The notes beneath the pieces are model-generated. The model searched no databases. It was given only the letters and a program-made list of their open reading frames with translations, and was not told the origin of the DNA. The translations under genes were made by a program, and so were the position numbers. This document shows, one piece after another, positions 1-8,258 of a DNA stretch of 64,000 nt (positions within the stretch are counted from its first letter, which is position 1; every line of letters begins with the position of its first letter). This DNA comes from Paenibacillus sp. MSJ-34. GTDB lineage: Bacteria; Bacillota; Bacilli; Paenibacillales; Paenibacillaceae. The stretch is taken from assembly GCF_018918005.1 (NCBI RefSeq), contig NZ_JAHLPR010000003.1, positions 110,454 through 174,453 of the forward strand, given 5' to 3'.

Positions 1-340
1 ATTGGACCAATTCCTGCGTCACATCGGATAGTGCCGCCTCGGCGTTGATCAACTGCCCGGCAATGAGTTCTTTCGCGCGTCCGACGAATTCTTCATCTTT
101 CAGCACCATAATATGCGACTCGAAAATTTCGGCGTAATCGAGCCCCATTGTGGCGCGAGTTCGCTCCTGCAGTTCCTTTAGCTGAGAGACGGCCTGCTCC
201 ACGGCCGCGGTGAAACGCGCAACCTCCTCGGTCGACTTCTCGGGACGAAGCTGTATTCGTTCCACTTCCTTCGCCTGCTCCAACAAAAACGCATGTCCCC
301 ATGCATACCCGGGCGCTGCCGCTATTCCCGTTAATTTCAT
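1..340 (-). CDS. ptsI: PTS enzyme I (partial, N-terminal part)
   Basis: Enzyme I of the phosphotransferase system takes phosphate from phosphoenolpyruvate and passes it to HPr in the cytoplasm. Only about the first 113 residues lie in the window; the gene runs off the left edge, so the phospho-histidine region is not seen. The start MKLTGIAAAPGYAWG matches the conserved enzyme I N-terminus. It is followed by the helical HPr-binding region, with EIFESHIMVLKDEEF typical of the family. The ATG at 338-340 has a good ribosome binding site (GGGAGGG) just upstream. It lies 19 nt after ptsH and is the last visible gene of the operon. Identification is by family recognition of the N-terminus and by synteny. 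Confidence 0.93.
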   Translation of the reverse strand, partial: MKLTGIAAAPGYAWGHAFLLEQAKEVERIQLRPEKSTEEVARFTAAVEQAVSQLKELQERTRATMGLDYAEIFESHIMVLKDEEFVGRAKELIAGQLINAEAALSDVTQELVQ

Positions 341-359
341 TGTTTCGCCCTCCCGGCAT

Positions 360-620
360 TTATTCGAATATCGATTGTACGATTTCGCCGATTTGCCGAA
401 CCGCTTCCGCTTCGTCCTCTCCTTCGGCAATCACCGCGACCCGATCCCCTTGTTTCAAACCTAATTTTAAAATGCCGATCAAGCTTTTGGCGGATATCCG
501 CGTTCCGTCTTCGGTCTCCAATTCGATTCTGCACGGAAACGTCTCCGCCTTTTTTATAATGGCTCCCGCCGGTCTGGCATGTATGCCTGTAGGGTTGTTG
601 ATGATATATCGTTGTTGCAT
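360..620 (-). CDS. ptsH: Phosphocarrier protein HPr
   Basis: HPr carries phosphate from enzyme I to the EIIA domains. The protein has 86 residues, the normal length. The active-site motif TGIHARPAG puts the phosphorylated histidine at residue 14 (His15 of other HPrs). Ser46 sits in AKSLIGILKLG, the site phosphorylated by HPr kinase in Firmicutes to make the CcpA co-repressor, so this HPr can in principle serve in catabolite repression as well as transport. I chose the internal ATG (MQQRY) because the upstream in-frame start would add 13 residues absent from the family. It lies between the EIIBC gene and ptsI in the same operon. Confidence 0.95.
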   Translation of the reverse strand: MQQRYIINNPTGIHARPAGAIIKKAETFPCRIELETEDGTRISAKSLIGILKLGLKQGDRVAVIAEGEDEAEAVRQIGEIVQSIFE

Positions 621-666
621 AAGGTCCACTCCTTTTCCGATTCCCCCACGTTTGCCCATATGCTCG

Positions 667-2115
667 CTACAGCTTGAGCATCTCGTCTTTCAACAATTCG
701 GACTCCATGCCGAACACGATCTGTACCGCGCCGTATCCCAATCTCATAATCCCCGCGGCGCCCAATGCCCTTATCTCGGCGTCGTTCACTTTCTTATCGT
801 CTATCAATTGAAGACGCAGCCGCGTAATGCACGCATCGATGCTCTCTATATTTGCCTTGCCGCCGATCAGTTCCGTAATTTTCGCCGCTTTATCGCGCAG
901 CGTCGTATTTTTCCCCGATTCGCCCCCCGCGGATTCTTCCAAATCGTCCTCCTCGCGTCCGGGCGTTTTCAAATTAAGTTTCACAATTATAATTCGGAAT
1001 AGAAAATAGTAGATTACCCCGAATATGAGACCGATCGGAATCAGCAACCACGGCTTCGTGGCGATCGGCAAGTTGAGCAAAAAATCGATCAAACCGGCCG
1101 AGAATCCGAATCCTTGATGGATCCCGAGCGAAACGGTAATGAAAGCCGATACGCCCGCCAACAATGCATGAACGATATATAATATCGGCGCCGCGAACAT
1201 AAAGGCAAACTCGATCGGCTCCGTAATCCCGGTCAAAAAGGAGGCAAACGCCACGCCGATGAATACGGAGGCGATCGCTTTACGCTTTTCCTTTTTGGCG
1301 GTGTGAATGATCGCAAGCGCCGCGCCGGGCAAAGCGAACAACATAATCGGGAAAAAGCCGGTCATAAACATGCCCGCGGACGGATCCCCTGCGGCGAACC
1401 GGTGCAAGTCGCCGTGGGCGACGTTTCCCGCAGCGTCCGTATAGGTGCCGATTTGAAACCATGCGATCGTATTAATGACATGATGCAGCCCGAACGGAAT
1501 CAGCAAACGGTTCAAAACCGTGAACACGACGGCTCCGGCCACATCGAAACCGACGACCCAGTTTCCGAATTTATCGAGCACATTCTGAATCGGGCCCCAT
1601 ATCGCGCCGAATGCGATCGCGACAATGACCATCGACATCGACGTAATAATCGGCACGAACCGCTTGCCGCCGAAAAACGCGAGCCAATCCGGAAGCTTGA
1701 TTCGATGATATCTGTTGTACATATAAGCGGCGATTCCGCCGGCAATGATGCCGCCGAGCACGCCCATATTCAAGATCGCATCGTCGTCGATAAAACGAAA
1801 CACGCCGGGTACGACGGCCAGCACTTTGCCCAAGACAAGATAGGCGATCACGGCCGCCAATGCCGCAACGGCGTCGCCGGCAAAACCGATCGCTACCCCG
1901 ATCGCGAAAATGAGCGGCAAGTTGTCGAATATGGCCGTCCCGCCGGCGAGCAAGAACGGAGCGATAAACTGGTTGATAAATCCGCCAGCCGATTCGCCGA
2001 ACTGAAATTGATTCACATAATCGATTTCGCCGAATCTGCGCAATAAGGACGCGGCTGGAAGCGTAGCAACCGGCAGCATGAACGATCTGCCGATCTTTTG
2101 CAAAAAACCTAGCAT
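667..2115 (-). CDS. PTS EIIBC, GlcNAc/glucose family
   Basis: A 482-residue membrane transporter that phosphorylates its sugar during uptake. The N-terminal EIIC domain (about residues 1-385) has many membrane segments and the family signatures IPFGLHHVINT and TGITEPIEFAFMF. An acidic linker follows, then the EIIB domain with its phosphorylated Cys429 in the ACITRLRLQL motif. The long cytoplasmic-loop segment after GLHHV (IGTYTDAAGNVAHGDLHRFAAGDPSAG) resembles NagE/NagP more than PtsG, so N-acetylglucosamine is the more likely substrate. No nagA or nagB is nearby and glucose cannot be excluded. The EIIA domain is a separate gene just upstream. The start has an AAAGGGGGAG ribosome binding site. 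Confidence 0.88.
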   Translation of the reverse strand: MLGFLQKIGRSFMLPVATLPAASLLRRFGEIDYVNQFQFGESAGGFINQFIAPFLLAGGTAIFDNLPLIFAIGVAIGFAGDAVAALAAVIAYLVLGKVLAVVPGVFRFIDDDAILNMGVLGGIIAGGIAAYMYNRYHRIKLPDWLAFFGGKRFVPIITSMSMVIVAIAFGAIWGPIQNVLDKFGNWVVGFDVAGAVVFTVLNRLLIPFGLHHVINTIAWFQIGTYTDAAGNVAHGDLHRFAAGDPSAGMFMTGFFPIMLFALPGAALAIIHTAKKEKRKAIASVFIGVAFASFLTGITEPIEFAFMFAAPILYIVHALLAGVSAFITVSLGIHQGFGFSAGLIDFLLNLPIATKPWLLIPIGLIFGVIYYFLFRIIIVKLNLKTPGREEDDLEESAGGESGKNTTLRDKAAKITELIGGKANIESIDACITRLRLQLIDDKKVNDAEIRALGAAGIMRLGYGAVQIVFGMESELLKDEMLKL

Positions 2116-2150
2116 AAAACTCCCCCTTTCATCCCATTCGGTGCATGAGT

Positions 2151-2627
2151 TTATTTCACTTGTATTTCCAGAAGCACCCCAACGTTTGCGGTTACTTCGC
2201 CCCGGTATGACGTTACTTTCTCAACGGCGTCGCCATTGGCCATGACAACCGCCGTAATGACGGGATAGCCTGCTTGTTCAATCCGCTCGATATCGAACTC
2301 GATCAGCAGTTGTCCTTGTTTGACCCGCTCCCCCGATTTCACATACGGTCGAAACCCTTCTCCTCTCAACTGTACCGTATTAATGCCGATATGGATCAAT
2401 ACTTCGACTCCCGATTCATGTTCGATAATGCAAGAATGGTGCGTGTCGAACATATACGATACCTTGCCGTCGCAAGGAGCCACGACTTGGCCGTTTGTCG
2501 GCTTCACGGCGATGCCTTCGCCGATGAAGCCTTGGGCGAACGCGGGATCCGGCACTTCTTCCAGCGCAACTGAAATTCCCGATAGCGGCGGTATAAGGGT
2601 GACTACTTTTTTCTTTTTGAAAATCAT
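2151..2627 (-). CDS. PTS EIIA, glucose (Crr) family
   Basis: A 158-residue soluble EIIA of the Crr family, which takes phosphate from HPr and gives it to the EIIB domain of the next gene. The phosphorylated histidine is His79 in VLIHIGINTVQL, and the supporting His64 is in DTHHSCII. The start at 2627 is chosen because AAGGAGGTAGC precedes it. The in-frame upstream extension to 2738 would run through the leader terminator and adds a Cys-rich segment foreign to the family. It is the first gene after the leader hairpin and lies 35 nt before the EIIBC gene. Confidence 0.93.
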   Translation of the reverse strand: MIFKKKKVVTLIPPLSGISVALEEVPDPAFAQGFIGEGIAVKPTNGQVVAPCDGKVSYMFDTHHSCIIEHESGVEVLIHIGINTVQLRGEGFRPYVKSGERVKQGQLLIEFDIERIEQAGYPVITAVVMANGDAVEKVTSYRGEVTANVGVLLEIQVK

Positions 2628-2682
2628 GGGTGCTACCTCCTTCTCTGCGACCCGCGCATAACATGATGACTTATGCAAACAG

Positions 2683-2749
2683 AAAAAAAAGCATGAGCAA
2701 ACGGACACGAAAAATCGTAAATGACTCTTCTGCCGCACTTAGCTCATGC
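2683..2749 (-). terminator. Leader terminator, probable GlcT-controlled antitermination site
   Basis: On the minus strand GCATGAGC (2749-2742) pairs with GCTCATGC (2698-2691) and is followed at once by eight T residues, an intrinsic-terminator pattern. The 43-nt loop contains a second small hairpin (ACGA..TCGT). It lies between glcT and the EIIA gene, where GlcT/LicT-family proteins act on an RNA antiterminator in Bacillus. That GlcT binds here is inference; I did not see an exact match to a known RAT sequence. Confidence 0.7.
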
Positions 2750-2840
2750 CTAGTTTACCTAGTTGCACGCTAATCGCATGTCTGATATTCTATGAAGTCA
2801 ATTGGCGGGACAGTCCGTAAGACATATACGGTCCTGTATA

Positions 2841-3707
2841 TTACTTGAGTCTCTCATATTGTTGCAGCAGCCGGTAGAGATGCATGACGATGTAACCGAC
2901 TTCATCCTCGGGCACGGACAATCCGAGGCGCTCCTCAATATGTATTGCGATTTTTTGGGCGAGACGGTACTCGCTTGTAAGCGTCTTCTTTAATTTGATT
3001 GCAAACGGATTCGGAGAAATTTTCCCGTCCAGCAAACGCTCGAGCGCAAATCGCAAATGGGTGATTAAACGAATATAATCGATGCTGTCGCGCGGAACTT
3101 TAATGCCTGTCTCCGATTCGATCAAGTGGACGGTTTCTTGAATCAAATGCGTCAATTTGACGATATTCCCAAGTGAAATATGGCAAACCGCCGATTGGAT
3201 ATGCATGGCCAGAAAACCGACTTCCGTCTCCGGCACCTCAATTTGAAACGAATTGGAGATCAATTCGGAAGCTTTCTTGGCCAGCGCGAATTCCCTGGAA
3301 TGGAGGGCTTGGATTTCATAAAGAAAAGGGTTTACAATTTCCATGTGACTGTTGAGACGATGAAGAGCAAACTGAATGTGGCTCGGAAGAGCGATAAACA
3401 CTTGTTCGTTCAACTCTTCCGTTCCGAATTCTTGGGAGATCAACGCGATGATGTCTTGGGATACGTCAAGCACTTTAGAATCGACTTGTTCCAACAAAAC
3501 TTGATAATGCTTCTGAGCTTGCGGGTCGTCGAGCGTGAATCTCTTCTCGATCCGCGTATCCGCGGGACTGATCGACATTCCGGTCTTGGCGCCAAAGCCG
3601 AGTCCCTTCCCCATCAGGATCAGTTCGGCGCCGGTCTTTTCCCCGGAAACTTGAACCGCATTATTGCTTAACACCCTATGAATCGTATAAGCGGTTGATT
3701 CTTCCAT
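2841..3707 (-). CDS. glcT: Transcription antiterminator, BglG/GlcT family
   Basis: A 288-residue RNA-binding antiterminator. The N-terminal co-antiterminator domain (about residues 1-60; YTIHRVLSNNAVQV, LMGKGLGFGAKTG) binds nascent RNA and blocks a leader terminator. Two PTS regulation domains follow, with conserved histidine motifs FLAMHIQSA and GYIVMHLYRL, which HPr and EII proteins phosphorylate to report sugar flux. The start at 3707 has GGTGGAGGTAC upstream. The upstream in-frame extension lies in the promoter. Its position directly before the pts genes and a leader terminator matches glcT of B. subtilis, so it most likely controls this operon. Confidence 0.9.
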   Translation of the reverse strand: MEESTAYTIHRVLSNNAVQVSGEKTGAELILMGKGLGFGAKTGMSISPADTRIEKRFTLDDPQAQKHYQVLLEQVDSKVLDVSQDIIALISQEFGTEELNEQVFIALPSHIQFALHRLNSHMEIVNPFLYEIQALHSREFALAKKASELISNSFQIEVPETEVGFLAMHIQSAVCHISLGNIVKLTHLIQETVHLIESETGIKVPRDSIDYIRLITHLRFALERLLDGKISPNPFAIKLKKTLTSEYRLAQKIAIHIEERLGLSVPEDEVGYIVMHLYRLLQQYERLK

Positions 3708-3747
3708 GTACCTCCACCCTTTGCTCAAGTTCATATCTTTGAACCTA

Positions 3748-3776
3748 ATTGTAAGAATGTAGTAAAATAAAGTCAA
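3748..3776 (-). promoter_or_regulatory. Sigma-A-type promoter of the glcT-pts operon
   Basis: Read on the minus strand: -35 TTGACT (3776-3771), a 17-nt spacer and -10 TACAAT (3753-3748), about 40 nt before the glcT start codon. Both boxes are close to consensus and the spacer is ideal. Confidence 0.75.
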
Positions 3777-3816
3777 TTAAAAACCTGTTTTTTCCACCAA
3801 TCGTCATCTATCTTTC

Positions 3817-5001
3817 CTATCGTTTCGATTTTTGCCGTTTTCCCGCGCCTTGATTTCGGCGAATCCGCTCGCCCGCCGGGTGAACTTTTCCCGAGTACAT
3901 CACTTTCTCCCGTATATCAATCTGCAGTTGTTTCGCAAATTTTTCGATAATGAATCTTTCACGACCCGTTATAATCGTAACCGCCGTTCCTTTCTTGCCC
4001 ATTCGGCCGGTACGGCCGGCGCGATGCACGTAATGTTCCGCGTCGAGCGGGGGATCCGCATTGAATACGAACGGCAATCCTTCGATATCCAGTCCGCGGG
4101 CGGCTACGTCCGTGGCGATCAGCAGTTGGCACTGGCCTTCGCGAAACCGCCGCAATACTTGGGCGCGTTCCTGCTTGTTCGCGTCTCCGTATAACGGTTC
4201 GGCCGTAAGTCCGACATACTGCAGCTTCTCCGTCCATTCGGCGATCGAATCGGTATCGTTCACGAAGACGATCGCGGACTTCGGCTCATATAAACGGACC
4301 AAGCGCCGGAGCGTATCGATTTTGTCGCGCTCTTCGCAGACGAAATAAAGATGTTCGATCGTCGGTGCAATCCGCTTGTCCGGTTCGATGCCGATCGTGA
4401 CCGGCTCCGTCATCCACTCCTGCGCGATCGACCGGATTTGGCCTGTCATCGTCGCGGAGAAGAACGCTAGCTGTCTGTCGCGCAAAGCGCTTTTGAAAAT
4501 CTCTTCGGTATCTTTCGCCGCGCCTAAACGGAAAATTTGGTCGACTTCATCGACCACGATGGTACGCACTTCGTGCATTTTGAGCTTTCGCATCCGAATC
4601 AGCTCCAGAACGCGCCCCGGCGTGCCAATCGCCAACTGCGGATGAAGCTTCAGCTTCTCCACTTGCCGCTTCAAAGCGGCGCCGCCGATCAGCGCTTGCA
4701 CCGTTACCCCGGAACGTTCGCCGTAGGTCTCGGCCACCCGCACGATCTGCATCGCCAGTTCTTGCGTCGGCGCAAGCACCAAGACTTGCGGGTTTTTCTT
4801 CCCCGTATCGATCCGTTGCAGCAGCGGAAGCAAATAGGCAAGCGTTTTGCCCGTCCCCGTCTGCGATTGCGCGATGACGTCTTTTCCCTCCATCATGGCT
4901 GGAATCGCCTCGATTTGCACCGGCGAGGGCTCCGTAATGTTCCGTTCGGCAAGCTGCGAAATAAAAGGTTCCGCAATGTGCAGATCCTGAAAAGTAGACA
5001 T
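3817..5001 (-). CDS. DEAD-box ATP-dependent RNA helicase
   Basis: A 394-residue RNA helicase. Visible motifs in order are Q motif (EPSPVQIEAIPAMM), motif I (AQSQTGTGKT), Ia (PTQELA), Ib (TPGR), motif II (VDEVD), motif III (SAT), IV-V (FVNDT, ATDVAARGLD) and VI (HRAGRTGRMG). Motif II reads DEVD, not DEAD; the catalytic D and E remain, so activity is expected. The short basic tail (RIRRNQGAGKRQKSKR) and overall length resemble the small Bacillus helicases such as YfmL, which act in ribosome assembly, but the exact orthologue is not certain. MSTF at 5001 or the ATG two codons earlier could be the start. The SDR gene lies 19 nt upstream on the same strand. Confidence 0.9.
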   Translation of the reverse strand: MSTFQDLHIAEPFISQLAERNITEPSPVQIEAIPAMMEGKDVIAQSQTGTGKTLAYLLPLLQRIDTGKKNPQVLVLAPTQELAMQIVRVAETYGERSGVTVQALIGGAALKRQVEKLKLHPQLAIGTPGRVLELIRMRKLKMHEVRTIVVDEVDQIFRLGAAKDTEEIFKSALRDRQLAFFSATMTGQIRSIAQEWMTEPVTIGIEPDKRIAPTIEHLYFVCEERDKIDTLRRLVRLYEPKSAIVFVNDTDSIAEWTEKLQYVGLTAEPLYGDANKQERAQVLRRFREGQCQLLIATDVAARGLDIEGLPFVFNADPPLDAEHYVHRAGRTGRMGKKGTAVTIITGRERFIIEKFAKQLQIDIREKVMYSGKVHPAGERIRRNQGAGKRQKSKR

Positions 5002-5020
5002 AAGCATAAATCCTTTCTTC

Positions 5021-5794
5021 CTATTTTCTGTTCAACCATCTATAGGTTAGTTTATCCGCAAGCCGCGGAAACAATTGATACAATTTGATACCGGCCGCCG
5101 CAGCCCGGGGCAGGTTCAGTTCCGGCTTGCGCCGTTCGATCAGCTTGACGATCTCCCCGGCTACTTTCTCCGGTTTCAATATAAAAAACGAAACGTTGCG
5201 CACATAATTTCCGCTAGGATCCGCCTTCTCGAAGAAAGGCGTATCGATCGGTCCCGGATTGACGGACGAGACGGTAACGTTCGTTCCCGCCAGCTCCTGC
5301 CTGAGCGAATTGGTAAAGCCGAGAACCGCGTGTTTCGTGGCCGTGTACGAAGTCGATTTGGCGGTGCCGATTTTGCCGGCCATCGACGCCACGTTGACGA
5401 TATGTCCGCTCCCAGCCTCCAGCATATGCGGCAAAACGGCCTTCGTACAGCGGACGACGCCCATATAATTGACGTCCATCATGTCGGCGAATTGCTCGAT
5501 CCGCAAACGGTCGAACGATTCGAAGATACCGTACCCGGCATTGTTGATTAAAATGTCGATTTTCCCGAACTTATCCATGATGCGCTCTACCGTACCGCAT
5601 ATTTGCCCGGTATCCGTCACATCCATCGTCATCGCAACGTACTCGCCGCGGATGCCCAGAGCCGCATCGCGCAGCTTCTCCGCGTTCCGGGCCGTCAGGA
5701 CCGGAATCGCCCCTTTCGCGGCCAGCATTTGCGCCGTCAGGGCGCCGATGCCGCTGGAAGCCCCCGTAATAAGCGCTACTTTCCCGTGTAACAA
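5021..5794 (-). CDS. Short-chain dehydrogenase/reductase
   Basis: A 257-residue NAD(P)-dependent oxidoreductase of the classical SDR family. The cofactor motif is TGASSGIG (residues 10-17) and NNAG is at 84-87. The catalytic set is Ser137 (NVASMAG) and Tyr150-x3-Lys154 (YTATK). The C-terminal region (PGPIDTPFFEKADPSGNYV, then a basic tail) resembles B. subtilis YqjQ, whose substrate is unknown. The start is TTG at 5794 with GGGGTGAT upstream; an ATG four bases earlier is out of frame. It probably shares a transcript with the helicase 19 nt downstream and is separated from cheX by a terminator. Confidence 0.88.
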   Translation of the reverse strand: MLHGKVALITGASSGIGALTAQMLAAKGAIPVLTARNAEKLRDAALGIRGEYVAMTMDVTDTGQICGTVERIMDKFGKIDILINNAGYGIFESFDRLRIEQFADMMDVNYMGVVRCTKAVLPHMLEAGSGHIVNVASMAGKIGTAKSTSYTATKHAVLGFTNSLRQELAGTNVTVSSVNPGPIDTPFFEKADPSGNYVRNVSFFILKPEKVAGEIVKLIERRKPELNLPRAAAAGIKLYQLFPRLADKLTYRWLNRK

Positions 5795-5813
5795 GCATGA
5801 TCACCCCGTTCGC

Positions 5814-5840
5814 AAAAAAAGAAAAGCTCCGTCCGGAGCT
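5814..5840 (-). terminator. Intrinsic terminator after the CheX-like gene
   Basis: On the minus strand AGCTCCG-GA-CGGAGCT is followed by TTTTCTTTTTTT. It lies 28 nt after the stop of the CheX-like gene and before the SDR start. Confidence 0.85.
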
Positions 5841-5867
5841 GTTCTGATCGTTTTCCATTATGTATCG

Positions 5868-6323
5868 TTAAGAGATAAGCACTTGAATGTCCAACTCGCC
5901 GATTCCGTCCATAATTAACGGAACGGTAAGCGCTTTGGCGGAATTGACGTCTCCTTCCGTCGATTTTAACACTTTCGGCGGGGTAATATCAACACGAACG
6001 CCCTGATTGTACAAAATCGTGCTCGCATTGCCGCTAATCATATTGCCTAACTCCGATATGGCGCTATGGCCCATTTCATCCAGCTCCGTCACCATGAAGC
6101 CGCCCATCATGGCAGATACCATCTTGAGAGCGACCGATTCGTTCAGACCGAAAATGACGTTGCCGCTGACTTGGCCCGACATGCCGATATGAATCCATAT
6201 ATAATCCTCGATATATGTCAACTCGCGAATTCCCAACGTTCCCGTTGCAGGGCGAACCTGCACGACTTGCTCGATTACGATTCTTGCCGACTCCAAAAAT
6301 GGATTGATAAATTCCGCTTTCAT
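5868..6323 (-). CDS. cheX: CheX-family chemotaxis phosphatase
   Basis: A 151-residue single-domain protein of the CheC/CheX/FliY phosphatase family, which removes phosphate from CheY or related receivers. The conserved catalytic ExxN signature is present once, as ELGNMISGNAS (Glu91 and Asn94). That fits CheX, which has one active site, rather than CheC, which has two. The protein opens with MKAEFINPFLESARIVIEQV, the expected first helix. The start has GGGAGGGAC 9 nt upstream. No other chemotaxis or flagellar gene is in the window, so its target is unknown; it could act on another receiver domain. Confidence 0.85.
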   Translation of the reverse strand: MKAEFINPFLESARIVIEQVVQVRPATGTLGIRELTYIEDYIWIHIGMSGQVSGNVIFGLNESVALKMVSAMMGGFMVTELDEMGHSAISELGNMISGNASTILYNQGVRVDITPPKVLKSTEGDVNSAKALTVPLIMDGIGELDIQVLIS

Positions 6324-6593
6324 CTAATTAATGTCCCTCCCATAATCGACAAAAATAATAAAAAATCGATAAAACCATCCATTCCCATTGAAATTTATAC
6401 CTATTATACTGCAAAACATGAAAAATTAACACTCTTTTTTAGGATGAAAGACTTAACACAAGGTAGAAAGATGGCGACTTTTGCGACTGTACGATTAAGA
6501 CCTTTTTCGTATAAAATGAAGCTGTTACAGTTTAAACGCCATCTTTTTATACGATAGAAAGCGGAACAACCTCTCAAAAGGAGTCGGTAGCAT

Positions 6594-7553
6594 ATGCCAA
6601 ACATTTGGACCCATCTTATTTTCGGCCAGGAGGTATTGCAAGCGGAAGGGTATCTTCCATACGGAGATGAGCCGGAATTGAAGCGGGTATTCAATATGGG
6701 GTGTCAAGGGCCTGATTTTTTATTCTATCATCATTTTTGGCCATGGAAAAAAGATAAGACGATGAACCTGCTCGGGAGCGCGATGCATTCCCTGCACTGC
6801 GGCGGCGTCTTGCTCGATATGATCGAAGCGGTATCCGAACGCGCCGAAGACGACCCGGCGCGCATTTACATACTGGGGTTCGCGCTTCATCATGTGTTGG
6901 ACCGGAATATGCATCCATACGTATTTTATCGTTCCGGATTCAAAAAGTGGAGTCATCAACGCTTCGAAATATGGATGGATACGCTGATCGTGAAACGGAA
7001 GCTAGGACTGGAGACATGGAGGACGCCCGTATGGAAGGAAATCGACACCGGGGGCCGTTTCCCGGACGGCATCGTCGATTTGTTCCAAACGGTCGCGGAA
7101 CGTTATTATCCGGACATCGCCGCGCGCATCAAGCGGGATGCCTGGGACGATGCGAACCGCGACATGATCCGGGCGCAGCGGCTGTTCCACGATCCGAGCG
7201 GCTTCAAGCGCATCGCGACGTTCGGCCGGATCTCGCCGCTCGTGTACAAGCGGCGGAACAAGCCGCTTGATATTTTGAACGAGTCGCGCACCGAATGGCG
7301 CGACCCGACCGGGGCAGACGCGTCGTATACGACGAGCGTCTGGGACCAATGGACCGCCGCGCGCGAAGACGCGGCGGAGATCGTGCGCGCCGTGGCCGCC
7401 TATTGGGCGGCGGCGCGCGCGGAAGGCGCCGCGAGCAGCGCCGCGGCGCAAGCGAAGGAGCGGGTTGCCCGCGCGGTGGGCAACCGCTCCTACGAGACGG
7501 GGATGCCCTGCGACAGCGGGCATCGCATCCAGGTCGCCGAGCCGATCATATAA
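6594..7553 (+). CDS. Zinc-dependent phospholipase C family protein
   Basis: A 319-residue protein whose N-terminal two-thirds matches the bacterial zinc-dependent phospholipase C fold. Histidine and aspartate clusters suitable for metal binding are visible: NIWTHLIFG, GCQGPDFLFYHHFW, SAMHSLHCGG, and FALHHVLDRNMHPYVFY. There is no signal peptide, unlike secreted Bacillus PlcB, so it is probably cytoplasmic and its substrate is unknown. The C-terminus (about residues 250-300) is alanine- and arginine-rich with very high GC at wobble positions. The start has AAAGGAG followed by an 11-nt spacer to the ATG. It stands alone on the plus strand between a minus-strand gene and the repeat-rich gap. Confidence 0.75.
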   Translation: MPNIWTHLIFGQEVLQAEGYLPYGDEPELKRVFNMGCQGPDFLFYHHFWPWKKDKTMNLLGSAMHSLHCGGVLLDMIEAVSERAEDDPARIYILGFALHHVLDRNMHPYVFYRSGFKKWSHQRFEIWMDTLIVKRKLGLETWRTPVWKEIDTGGRFPDGIVDLFQTVAERYYPDIAARIKRDAWDDANRDMIRAQRLFHDPSGFKRIATFGRISPLVYKRRNKPLDILNESRTEWRDPTGADASYTTSVWDQWTAAREDAAEIVRAVAAYWAAARAEGAASSAAAQAKERVARAVGNRSYETGMPCDSGHRIQVAEPII

Positions 7554-7647
7554 CCGATCGGCCCGGCGACCTGCTCCGTATGAGCGTCGGTTGGCACGGT
7601 TTTTTGCAGGCGAGACTGTCTGTCAATAAGTCAAGACATACAATTTT

Positions 7648-7830
7648 TAACGGAAGTGAAAGACCTTAAATCGGCAAAAAGCACTCTTTTCGAATTCTAA
7701 CGGAAATCAGCGCTCTTATTTATTGTCTTTCTAGCGAAAAATGCTCGAATGACCGCCAATAAGGTCCCTCACTTCCGTTACATTTTAGAAAGTCTCATTT
7801 TTTCACAAATAGAGTCCTCTGCTTCCGTTA
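7648..7830. repeat. Four 50-nt repeat units in two inverted pairs
   Basis: Two forward units begin with TAACGGAA at 7648 and 7698, exactly 50 nt apart. Two reverse units end with TTCCGTTA at 7780 and 7830, again exactly 50 nt apart. After the shared head, units keep a loose pattern (GAGGGACCTTATT in the third, similar in the others) and then diverge. The two pairs face each other around 7739. I know similar TAACGGAAG repeats only as unannotated intergenic sequence in Paenibacillus-like genomes; that recollection is not verified here. Confidence 0.8.
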
Positions 7831-8039
7831 GCCATGTGTCGCATGGACTCCATCTTTACTTTACTTCTCTTTTACTTCTCCTTTATTCTTCTCTTTTTAT
7901 TTCTACTCCCTATGCCTTGCTTTATCTCTCACTATCCCCACTCAATCACACCTCATCTCTCTCCTTTTTTACAGCCGCCTTAACCTTTTTACCCCATTAA
8001 AGCTTGTTCCTCTTCCCCCCTGTACCTCTGCAACTTCCC

Positions 8040-8097
8040 TCTTAGCACTATCCCAAATACTCAGAAACTCTTAGCATTATCCCAACTACTCAGAAAC
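8040..8097. repeat. 29-nt tandem duplication
   Basis: Two adjacent 29-nt units (8040-8068 and 8069-8097) differ at two positions. Both share TCTTAGCA, TATCCCAA and TACTCAGAAAC. The duplication ends the pyrimidine-rich tract and has no coding role that I can see. Confidence 0.85.
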
Positions 8098-8157
8098 AAT
8101 TTGCCGATTGCCTGACTCTATTGATTATTACCTTTTCAGACCTAATTCTACAAATGA

Positions 8158-8194
8158 AATAGGCAGGTTTCGGTGTACGAAACATCTGCCTATT
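8158..8194. terminator. Long hairpin, possible bidirectional terminator
   Basis: AATAGGCAG (8158-8166) pairs with CTGCCTATT (8186-8194) and the inner GTTTCG pairs with CGAAAC, leaving a 5-nt loop and a small bulge. Neither side has a long T run, so terminator function is uncertain. It separates the pyrimidine-rich tract from the seven-unit repeat array. Confidence 0.5.
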
Positions 8195-8258
8195 GTAGTC
8201 ATGCTGTTTCAGCTCTCTTCCTTACTAACAGGTGGTTGCAGTTCACACGTTTTCTCGC

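Noticed and set aside
7749..8000. 83-codon open frame in the repeat region
   Set aside because: It runs through repeat units and the polypyrimidine tract; composition is Ser/Leu/Phe-biased and there is no ribosome binding site.
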